Shown in pieces: positions 1-5,554 of a DNA stretch of 6,171 nt. Source of the DNA: Gemmatimonadota bacterium (GTDB taxonomy: Bacteria > Gemmatimonadota > Gemmatimonadetes > Gemmatimonadales > GWC2-71-9); assembly GCA_003221085.1 (NCBI GenBank), contig QHUD01000085.1, positions 1 to 6,171 of the forward strand, in the 5' to 3' direction. Made by a program: the position numbers and the translations under genes. The notes under the pieces were generated by a model. It was given only the letters and a program-made list of their open reading frames with translations. It made no database searches and had not been told where the DNA came from. Position 1 is the first letter of the stretch. Each line of letters begins with the position of its first letter.

Positions 1-326
1 GACCAGCGCACTGGTACGCGCCGCCACCAGCCGAGCCCCAGGACCGCGGCCACGCCCCCGAGGAACCCGCCGTACCACACGAACCCGCCGCGCCGAAACA
101 GCGCGTCCCACTCCCCGGTGAGCAGCACGTACCAGATCTTGGCCCCGACGATCCCCCCGATCACGGCCGCGAACACGATGTCGGCGGCGTAGTCCTCGTT
201 CAGGCCGCGGCGCCGCAGATCCACCTGGATCGCCCAGCCGGCCATGAGGAAGGCGACCATCATCATCAAGCCGTACCCGGTGATAGTGAGCGGGCCGAGC
301 TGGAAGGTGAGCGGGTAGATGGTCAT
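1..326 (-). CDS. lgt: Prolipoprotein diacylglyceryl transferase, N-terminal part (3' end outside window)
   Basis: Inner-membrane enzyme that moves diacylglycerol from phosphatidylglycerol to the lipobox cysteine of prolipoproteins, the first step of lipoprotein maturation. The 108 visible residues begin MTIYPLTFQLGPL and match the Lgt N-terminus: the YGLMM segment (residues 18-22) in the first hydrophobic stretch (about 15-33), a second hydrophobic stretch (about 48-69, with GGIVGAKIWYVL), and the GGFVWYGGFLGG motif (80-91). In E. coli the last motif reads GGMSFHGG, with the important His103; here that position is Tyr85. The later catalytic arginines and the rest of the family's usual 260-290 residues lie beyond base 1. 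The start ATG (326-324) overlaps the tsaD stop as ATGA, and no Shine-Dalgarno motif precedes it, so translation is probably coupled to tsaD. The family call is secure; activity cannot be judged from the fragment. Confidence 0.93.
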   Translation of the reverse strand, partial: MTIYPLTFQLGPLTITGYGLMMMVAFLMAGWAIQVDLRRRGLNEDYAADIVFAAVIGGIVGAKIWYVLLTGEWDALFRRGGFVWYGGFLGGVAAVLGLGWWRRVPVRW

Positions 327-1381
327 GGTGATTGTGGATGGCGGATGGCGGAGGGCGGAGTTTCCACGGTCTCGAGACCGGGCAGGGGAAGATCGGCGCG
401 CGCGTCGAGCGTCCAATCGCTGCGCTCGCCCAACGCGAGGCGGTGCCAGCCAGCGCGAGCGATCATGGCGGCGTTATCGGTATTGAGACGCGGGCTCGCG
501 ACGGCGACCCGGGCCAGCCCCGACAGCCGCCGCGCCGCGAGCTCGGAGAGCGTGCGGTTGCACGCCACCCCGCCGCCCAGCACGGCGGTGCGATACCCGG
601 TCGCTCGGATCGCGCGCTCGAGCTTGGTCACGAGCACGTCGAGCACCGCGTCCTGGAAGGCGCGGGCGAGATGCGACCGGTCGCGCTCGAGATCGTCGCT
701 CGCCCGCACGGCGCGTAGCACCGCCGTCTTCAGGCCGGAGAACGAGAACTCGTACCCTTCGTCCCGCATGGGGCGGGGAAACGAAAATCGACCGGGATCA
801 CCCTGGGCCGCGAGCCGCTCGATCGCGGGGCCACCCGGATAGCCCAGGCCGAGCAGGGCGGCCACCTTGTCGAACGCCTCGCCCGCGGCGTCGTCGCGGG
901 TCGCCCCGAGCAGGCGGTACCGGCCCCAGGCAGGGACATCGAGCAACAGGGTGTGGCCGCCCGACACGAGCAGCGCGACGAAGGGCGGCGCGAGCTCCGG
1001 ATCCTCGAGGGCGGGCGCGAACAGGTGGCCCTCCATGTGATGCACGCCGATCAGCTCGCGATCGCCCGCGTAGGCAAGTGCCTTGGCGTACACCACGCCC
1101 ACGAGCAGGGCGCCCACGAGGCCCGGTCCCTGCGTCACCGCCACGGCGTCCACAGCGCTCCAGGCGAGTCCCGCCTCCGCGAGCGCCCGATCCACGACCG
1201 CCGGCAGGGCGGCCAGGTGCGCCCGGCTTGCGAGCTCCGGGACCACGCCGCCGAACACCTTGTGCACGTCCTGCGAGAGGATGACGAGCCCGGCGAGCTC
1301 GGGGCGCCGGCGCTCGCCCACGAGGACCGCGGCCGACGTCTCGTCACAGGACGTCTCGATACCGAGTACGACTTCAGCCAC
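323..1381 (-). CDS. tsaD: tRNA N6-threonylcarbamoyladenosine (t6A) transferase subunit TsaD
   Basis: Cytoplasmic ASKHA-fold subunit of the TsaD/TsaB/TsaE machinery that moves threonylcarbamoyl from TC-AMP to A37 of ANN-decoding tRNAs. The 352 residues open with the family's N-terminus GIETSCDETSAAVL (7-20). The metal-binding HMEGH gives His115 and His119, and Asp302 in NTDNAAMIA is the likely third ligand. Other conserved blocks are VSGGHT (139-144), the glycine-rich GYPGGPAIE (180-188), FSFSGLKTA (212-220) and LGGGVACN (268-275). The start is GTG (1381-1379), placed exactly where the family begins, and overlaps the ybbR end by 8 bases. The body matches the family's usual 335-345 residues. 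The last dozen residues (TPPSAIRHPQSP) look like a low-complexity extra tail and are encoded by a heptamer repeat at 336-360. tsaB and tsaE are not visible. Confidence 0.97.
   Translation of the reverse strand: MAEVVLGIETSCDETSAAVLVGERRRPELAGLVILSQDVHKVFGGVVPELASRAHLAALPAVVDRALAEAGLAWSAVDAVAVTQGPGLVGALLVGVVYAKALAYAGDRELIGVHHMEGHLFAPALEDPELAPPFVALLVSGGHTLLLDVPAWGRYRLLGATRDDAAGEAFDKVAALLGLGYPGGPAIERLAAQGDPGRFSFPRPMRDEGYEFSFSGLKTAVLRAVRASDDLERDRSHLARAFQDAVLDVLVTKLERAIRATGYRTAVLGGGVACNRTLSELAARRLSGLARVAVASPRLNTDNAAMIARAGWHRLALGERSDWTLDARADLPLPGLETVETPPSAIRHPQSP
336..360. repeat. Heptanucleotide tandem repeat (GGATGGC)n in the 3' end of tsaD
   Basis: The plus strand reads GGATGGC (336-342), GGATGGC (343-349), GGAGGGC (350-356), then GGAG (357-360). 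It lies inside the last codons of tsaD and encodes TsaD residues 341-349, in a tail that the family does not normally carry. It ends 10 bases before the ATGA junction with lgt. The unit has the same base composition as the GGGATGC unit of the two arrays in rsmB, but a different base order, so it is related in type and not an identical repeat. Confidence 0.7.
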
Positions 1382-2309
1382 GTCCGGTCTTTCGCTTGAG
1401 AGACACGGAATCGGGGACGGCGCGTGCCGCGATCCCCGGCGGCCCGCTCACCGTGAGCCTGGCGTACCCGCCCGGCCCCGCCTTGCCGACGAGGTGCGCC
1501 ACGACCCGCACGCTGTCGCGCGTCAGCGTGTTCACTCGCGACGCCGGCCCGCGCACCGTGACCGACACGCGCTCCGGCGTCAACAGGAAGCCGGTGAAGC
1601 CCGAAGCCGCCGTCGTGATGGGCACGCCGCCGATCGAGCGCTCGATGATCGCCGTCACCTCACCCGCCATCCGCACCGCCTTGGGTGAGATCCGGATCAT
1701 GCCCAGGGGGGCGGTGTCGAGCGGGACGGTCTGGAAGAAGGGTCCGCTCACACTGGAAATTACGGTCGGCAGCGTCGTCACGGAGTCGAGCTTGGCGAGG
1801 CTCTTCTCCGGTCCCACCACGCGGGCCAGGCTGGGCGTGATCGACAGCCCGCGGAGCACAAAGCCGGACTCCGCTTCGACCTGCACCCGCGCCACGATCC
1901 GGACATCCTTGTGCGACACGGAATCGAGCAGGATCTCGACATCGCGTGGCCGGATATCCGCGACCTGCACGTCGATCCCCTTGGGAAGCTCGATGTCGGC
2001 GGCCTGGAGCTGGATCCGCCACAGTGCGGCGGAGAACGTGTCGGGGATGGCCTTGCGAACCACGCGCGGGAAGGATCGCAGCTTGAGGATTTCACTGCCC
2101 TTCCCGGTGATGACGACCGTCACGCCCGCGGGCTGCTGCCGAACCGTCCGCCCGGGTGGAATCGCGATGGCGAGCCGCATGACAAAGCTCTGCGACAGGG
2201 GCTGCTGCGCCGCCACCGCCACGTACAACATGATCGCGAAGAACAGGGCCGCCAGCTTGATCGGCCAGTTACGAACGAACAGCTGCCCGAGGCTACCGCG
2301 GACGGTCAT
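1374..2309 (-). CDS. YbbR/CdaR-like domain protein, membrane-anchored
   Basis: A 311-residue protein with a short N-terminal region, one membrane segment (about residues 17-34, IKLAALFFAIMLYVAVAA) and a long beta-rich exported part. The FVRNWPIKLAALFFA start is typical of YbbR proteins. About three YbbR-like repeats can be traced: roughly 41-130, 133-218 and 225-305. Each shows a Val-rich strand pattern and a motif like 'PERVSVTVRGPASRVNTL' (245-262) or 'PSLARVVGPEKSLAKLDSV' (159-177). In Firmicutes the YbbR protein CdaR regulates the c-di-AMP cyclase CdaA. Elsewhere YbbR proteins often sit near cdaA and glmM, but neither gene is in this window, so the role here is open. The ATG overlaps the end of the TlpA-like gene by 17 bases; no clear Shine-Dalgarno is seen. 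The stop lies 8 bases inside tsaD. Family confidence is good, function unknown. Confidence 0.82.
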   Translation of the reverse strand: MTVRGSLGQLFVRNWPIKLAALFFAIMLYVAVAAQQPLSQSFVMRLAIAIPPGRTVRQQPAGVTVVITGKGSEILKLRSFPRVVRKAIPDTFSAALWRIQLQAADIELPKGIDVQVADIRPRDVEILLDSVSHKDVRIVARVQVEAESGFVLRGLSITPSLARVVGPEKSLAKLDSVTTLPTVISSVSGPFFQTVPLDTAPLGMIRISPKAVRMAGEVTAIIERSIGGVPITTAASGFTGFLLTPERVSVTVRGPASRVNTLTRDSVRVVAHLVGKAGPGGYARLTVSGPPGIAARAVPDSVSLKRKTGRG

Positions 2310-2838
2310 CGATCAGCCGCCGGATCAGGGCTTCGTTCACGGGACCATCCCACTCCGATGGGCCGATCACCTTCTTGATGATCACGCCGTCGCGATTGAT
2401 CACCCAGCTCTCGGGCACGCCGGTCGTCTGGTAGGCTTGCTTGATACTTGCCGTCCGGTCGTGCAGGATGTCGAAGCTGAGCCCCAGCTCGCGGGCGAAC
2501 GTCGTGACGACGGAATCGTCCTGCTCGTCGATGCTCACCGCCACGACCTTGAAGTCGCCGCTCTGCCCGAGCCGGCGGTAGATCCGCTCCATCGACGGCA
2601 TTTCCACGCGGCACGGCTGGCACCACGTCGCCCATACGTTGAGCAACACGACCTTGCCGCGGTAGTCTGCGAGGGTGGTGAGGCGTTTGGTGCGCAGGTC
2701 CGTGGCGTGAAAGTCGGGCGCGCCCGAGCCCACACCCAGGAGGTCGATCTGCGGGCGGATCTTGATGACCAGGGCGGTGCCGAACACCAGAGCCATCACC
2801 ACGCCGATCGCGATCGTCCACTGCCGCGGTTGCGTCAT
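2293..2838 (-). CDS. TlpA/ResA-family membrane-anchored thiol-disulfide oxidoreductase
   Basis: A 181-residue thioredoxin-fold protein with one N-terminal membrane anchor (residues 8-26) and an exported catalytic domain. The redox motif is WCQPC (Cys73 and Cys76), in the family's VVLLNVWATWCQPCRVEMPS context. The conserved cis-proline is Pro142 in TTGVPESWVIN. Upstream, GSGAPDFHATDL (38-48) is the usual AhpC-TSA/Redoxin entry strand. It probably reduces or isomerises disulfides in periplasmic or cell-surface proteins. Proteins of this type serve cytochrome c maturation (ResA, CcmG) or oxidase assembly (TlpA), but no such partner gene is in the window and I cannot assign a substrate. The ATG (2838-2836) overlaps the rpe stop as ATGA and is preceded four bases away by GGTGA, a modest ribosome-binding site. 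The stop is TAG. Confidence 0.9.
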   Translation of the reverse strand: MTQPRQWTIAIGVVMALVFGTALVIKIRPQIDLLGVGSGAPDFHATDLRTKRLTTLADYRGKVVLLNVWATWCQPCRVEMPSMERIYRRLGQSGDFKVVAVSIDEQDDSVVTTFARELGLSFDILHDRTASIKQAYQTTGVPESWVINRDGVIIKKVIGPSEWDGPVNEALIRRLIDDRPR

Positions 2839-3512
2839 ACCGTCACCAGACAGCGCCGGCGGAGATCCCGCACTTCGCGGGCGGGGTCGCCGCTCGTGAA
2901 GATCGCGTTGCCGGCGACGAACGTGTCCGCACCCGCCGCGTGAGCCGTCGCGATGGTGTGCGAGGTGATCCCCCCGTCCACCTCCAGGAACGCGCGAGAG
3001 CCATGAGCGGCGAGCAGCTCGCGCGCCCTGCGGATCTTGTCGTTCGAGGCGGGGAGGTACGTCTGCCCGCCGAACCCGGGGTTCACGGTCATGATCAGCA
3101 GCAGGTCCAGGTCGGCGACGACCTCGTCGGCGAGCTGCAGGGGCGACCCGGGGTTCAGCGCGAGCCCCGCGAGCATGCCCTGACGTCGCACGGCGGCGAG
3201 GAGTCGCTGCACATGCACAGTCGCTTCGGGGTGAAACGTGAAGACCGAGGCGCCGGCGGCCGCGAACGACTCGAGATACCGCTCCGGCTCGACCACCATC
3301 AGGTGCACGTCGATGGGCTTGTCGGTGAGGCCGCGTAGCGCCGCGATCATGTTCGCGCCGAACGTGAGGTTTGGCACGAAACGCCCGTCCATCACGTCCA
3401 CGTGCACCCAGTCGGCGCCGCCCGCCAGCACCTGCTGCACCTGCTCGGCGAGCCGGCTCAGGTCCGCCGACAGGACGCTCGGCGCGATGCGAATCCCGCT
3501 CCCGTTGGTCAT
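2835..3512 (-). CDS. rpe: Ribulose-phosphate 3-epimerase
   Basis: Metal-dependent TIM-barrel enzyme interconverting D-ribulose 5-phosphate and D-xylulose 5-phosphate in the pentose phosphate (or Calvin) pathway, cytoplasmic. The 225-residue protein is full length. It starts with IAPSVLSADLSRL, followed by HVDVMDGRFVPN (metal ligands and acid/base: His37, Asp39), DVHLMV (His70), the phosphate-loop segment MTVNPGFGGQ (141-150) and EVDGGI, with catalytic Asp179. Two adjacent ATGs compete as start. I chose 3512-3510 because GGAG (3522-3519) lies 6 bases before it, but only 3 before the ATG at 3515; the second choice adds one Met. The start touches the stop of the PASTA gene (TGATG), so coupling is likely. 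The product ends ...RRRCLVTV and overlaps the next gene as ATGA. No residue is missing. Confidence 0.96.
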   Translation of the reverse strand: MTNGSGIRIAPSVLSADLSRLAEQVQQVLAGGADWVHVDVMDGRFVPNLTFGANMIAALRGLTDKPIDVHLMVVEPERYLESFAAAGASVFTFHPEATVHVQRLLAAVRRQGMLAGLALNPGSPLQLADEVVADLDLLLIMTVNPGFGGQTYLPASNDKIRRARELLAAHGSRAFLEVDGGITSHTIATAHAAGADTFVAGNAIFTSGDPAREVRDLRRRCLVTV

Positions 3513-4279
3513 CATGGGCTCCGGGCCACGACGATGTCCACCACCGTGCCGGGGGCGGCCAGGGTGCCCGCCGCCGGCTTCTGGCCCACGACGATGCCGG
3601 GGCTCGCGTCGCTCGTGCGACGCCGGGCCACTGTACCGAGCTCGAGACCGTCCAGCTCGAGCCGGGTGCGGGCGTCCGCCTGCGACATCCCCAGCAGGCC
3701 GGGAACCGGGATCGTGGGGGCTCCACGGCTCACCACCACCGTCACGGGCGCTCCAGGACTCAGCACCGACGTCGCGGCCGGGCGCGTGAGCATCACGATG
3801 CCCGGCGGCGCGGCGGCCTGCACCGACTCTACCTGCGCCGCCGTGAGCCCCGCCGCCGCGATCAGGCGCCGCGCCAGATCGCCGTCCAACCCCGCCACAT
3901 CCGGTACGGGAATCTTGGGCGGGCCCTCGCTCGACACCAGGGTGACTCGCAGCCCGGCCGGAGCGCTCACGCCGGGCGGCGGGTCCTGCCACACGATCGT
4001 CCCCTGCGGCGCCGTGGGGTGTGCCTCGCCGCCTCCTTCCTGCAGCTGGAGCCCGGCTTTCTTGAGCTGGTCCGATGCCTCCTGCAGCGACAGCCCGAGG
4101 ACGCGGGGGACCACGCCGTGTCCATGTAACAGTGGCGCGGGGAACAAGACCAGGTACGCAGTCAGGTAGCCGCCGAGCAGCGCGCCGAGCAGGGCGAGAC
4201 CCCAGCGACGCGCGCCGAGCGCGTCGAGCGTCGGGAGGTTCCATTCCCGGACCGGCGGGATATGGCGGCGGAACCGCAT
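3512..4279 (-). CDS. Membrane-anchored triple PASTA-domain protein without kinase domain
   Basis: A 255-residue protein: a basic, Pro-containing cytoplasmic tail (1-25), one membrane segment (about 26-47, WGLALLGALLGGYLTAYLVLFP), then three extracellular or periplasmic PASTA domains at about 54-116, 122-184 and 188-252. Each has the helix with AxxxL spacing (SLQEASDQLKKAGL; DLARRLIAAAGL; SQADARTRLELDGL) and the late 'PPPGVSAPAGLRVTLVSS'-like strand. PASTA domains occur in Ser/Thr kinases of the PknB type and in penicillin-binding proteins, where they sense muropeptides or beta-lactams. Here there is neither kinase nor transpeptidase, so it is probably an envelope-binding or scaffold protein; the ligand is unknown. 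The start ATG (4279-4277) overlaps the rsmB stop by one base (TGATG). A longer frame to 4471 exists, but it would run inside rsmB and its extra 64 residues look like shadow translation. Confidence 0.85.
   Translation of the reverse strand: MRFRRHIPPVREWNLPTLDALGARRWGLALLGALLGGYLTAYLVLFPAPLLHGHGVVPRVLGLSLQEASDQLKKAGLQLQEGGGEAHPTAPQGTIVWQDPPPGVSAPAGLRVTLVSSEGPPKIPVPDVAGLDGDLARRLIAAAGLTAAQVESVQAAAPPGIVMLTRPAATSVLSPGAPVTVVVSRGAPTIPVPGLLGMSQADARTRLELDGLELGTVARRRTSDASPGIVVGQKPAAGTLAAPGTVVDIVVARSP
3519..3522 (-). promoter_or_regulatory. Ribosome-binding site deciding the rpe start
   Basis: The minus strand has GGAG at 3522-3519, followed by CCC and two consecutive ATGs. The spacing is 3 bases to the ATG at 3515 and 6 to the ATG at 3512, which favours the second. 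Confidence 0.5.
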
Positions 4280-5520
4280 CAGCGCGTCCGAGCGAGTCGT
4301 GCCGCGTACGCGCCGTCCATCCCGTGGCGCTGCGGCAGCGACTGGAAGTCGCCGGCGGGCGTGAGCAGCGCGGCGGGGACCGCGCCCGTCGCCGGTACGC
4401 GGGCGAACTGGGGGTGACGCGCCAGGAAATCGGTCACGATGTCGCCGTTCTCCTCCGGCTCGAGTGAGCACGTCGCGTAGACGAGCAATGCGCCCGGCCG
4501 CACCAGGGCCGCCGCAGCGGCGAGGAGCGCCCGCTGGCGCTCCGCGGCCCGAGCGATGGTCCGGGGCGTCAGCCGCCAGCGGGCATCCGGGTGCCGCGCC
4601 ATGGTGCCGGTGGCGGAGCAGGGGGCGTCCACGAGCACCGCCGCCAGCATGTCCGACCGGAACGGGGCCGCCAGAAGATCGGCGACCGCGACCCGAATCG
4701 CCACTCCCGCGCGCCGGGTCGTTTCGACCAGCCGGCCGATCCGCTCGCGCCGCGCGTCGCCGGCGATCACGCGCGCCCCGCCACGCTCCAGTGTCGCGGC
4801 CTTGCCCCCAGGAGCGGCGCAGGCGTCATACACGATCGCGCCGGGCGGGATGGCGGCGAAGCGGCAGACGAGCGCGTGGGCGGGGTCTTGAACGATGAAG
4901 GCTCCCTCGTCGAATCCGGGTAACTGCGCGGGATGCGGGATGCGGGATGCGTGTGCACCCGGGACCACCTGCAGTCCCGCTCCGAACGGCGCATGTGCTA
5001 CCCCAAACCCTGCCTCCCGGAGCCGGGTGTGAAGCGTGTCGCAGTCCCAGCGAACAGGCTGGAGGGTGAGTCCCGGCCGAGCGTCGTTCCATGCGATGAG
5101 TTGGGAGGTCTCGTCAACGCCGAACCGCGCCCGCCAGCGCACGACGAGCCAGAGTGGGTGCGTCCCTTCCGCATCCCGCATCCCGGATCCCGCATCCCGC
5201 GCGAGCCGTCGGAGCACGTGGTTGACGTAGCGAGCCCCTCCTTCGCCGGTCACCTCCCGCGCCAGCTCCACGCTGGTGGACACCGCGGCGTAGGCCGGCA
5301 CCCGCGCCAGCGCGCGCAACTGGTACGCCCCGAGGCGGAGCACGTCGTGGAGGCGGGGATCGGCGCTCGCGAGCTCGAGCATCCGGTCGAGCTGGGCGCG
5401 ACGCCGCAGGACGCCGGCCGCGAGCTCGTAGGCGAGGCGGCGGTCACGCTCGATCAGATTCGCGAGCGCTCCATCGCGGGCGCCCTGGAGGGTGGCACCC
5501 GCGCGCACTGCGTCGAGCAT
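4279..5520 (-). CDS. rsmB: 16S rRNA (cytosine(967)-C5)-methyltransferase RsmB
   Basis: SAM-dependent enzyme that makes m5C967 in 16S rRNA. From the first ATG it has 413 residues: an N-terminal NusB-like helical RNA-binding domain (1 to about 105), a linker and RRM-like part, and a C-terminal Rossmann methyltransferase. Visible motifs are PGFDEGAFIVQDP (201-213), the SAM loop DACAAPGGKAATL (232-244), motif IV DAPCSATGTMARHPD (298-312, Cys301) and motif VI VYATCSLEPEENG (347-359, Cys351, expected nucleophile). The C-terminus MDGAYAARL is typical. Two heptamer repeat arrays interrupt it, at residues 108-117 and 191-197, adding R/D/G/S- and P/H-rich segments. The ATG at 5520 has no Shine-Dalgarno. 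Upstream in-frame codons encode ATAARRAALQ, which matches the family N-terminus, so the true start is probably upstream (see findings). The enzyme appears intact apart from the inserts. Confidence 0.93.
   Translation of the reverse strand: MLDAVRAGATLQGARDGALANLIERDRRLAYELAAGVLRRRAQLDRMLELASADPRLHDVLRLGAYQLRALARVPAYAAVSTSVELAREVTGEGGARYVNHVLRRLARDAGSGMRDAEGTHPLWLVVRWRARFGVDETSQLIAWNDARPGLTLQPVRWDCDTLHTRLREAGFGVAHAPFGAGLQVVPGAHASRIPHPAQLPGFDEGAFIVQDPAHALVCRFAAIPPGAIVYDACAAPGGKAATLERGGARVIAGDARRERIGRLVETTRRAGVAIRVAVADLLAAPFRSDMLAAVLVDAPCSATGTMARHPDARWRLTPRTIARAAERQRALLAAAAALVRPGALLVYATCSLEPEENGDIVTDFLARHPQFARVPATGAVPAALLTPAGDFQSLPQRHGMDGAYAARLARTR
4930..4950. repeat. Heptanucleotide tandem repeat (GGGATGC)3 inside rsmB
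   Basis: Three perfect copies of GGGATGC lie on the plus strand at 4930-4936, 4937-4943 and 4944-4950. The 21-base length is a multiple of three, so it keeps the rsmB frame and encodes exactly residues 191-197 (ASRIPHP), just before the conserved PGF.EG.F block. On the plus strand it is oriented opposite to the array at 5171-5198. Confidence 0.9.
5171..5198. repeat. Heptanucleotide tandem repeat (GCATCCC)4 inside rsmB, inverse of the 4930 array
   Basis: Four units on the plus strand: GCATCCC (5171-5177), GCATCCC (5178-5184), GGATCCC (5185-5191, one mismatch) and GCATCCC (5192-5198). This is the reverse complement of the GGGATGC unit found at 4930-4950. It encodes rsmB residues 108-117, between the NusB-like domain and the following helix, in a place where homologues usually have a short linker. 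Confidence 0.9.
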
Positions 5521-5554
5521 CTGCAGTGCCGCGCGCCGGGCGGCCGTGGCGCCC

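Noticed and set aside
1396..2943. Long plus-strand open frame of 515 codons opposite ybbR and the tlpA-like gene
   Set aside because: Its product is Arg/Ser/Thr-rich with no recognisable domain, and it runs antisense to two well-supported genes. Long shadow frames are expected in GC-rich coding DNA.
3402..4169. Plus-strand open frames opposite the PASTA gene
   Set aside because: Low-complexity Arg/Ala/Gly/Pro translation without motifs; explained by the GC-rich third-position bias of the minus-strand gene.
4280..4471. Upstream extension of the PASTA gene by 64 codons
   Set aside because: It would lie wholly inside the conserved C-terminal part of rsmB, and the extra residues look like out-of-frame translation. 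The ATG at 4279 gives a normal short tail plus membrane anchor.
4930..5198. CRISPR array or insertion-sequence ends made by the repeats
   Set aside because: The units are 7 bases, directly tandem with no spacers, and no transposase or target duplication is seen.
5521..5554. Possible terminator hairpin between thiG and rsmB (GGGCG...CGCCC)
   Set aside because: The stem is only about 5 base pairs, no T-run follows, and the stretch appears to encode the RsmB N-terminus.
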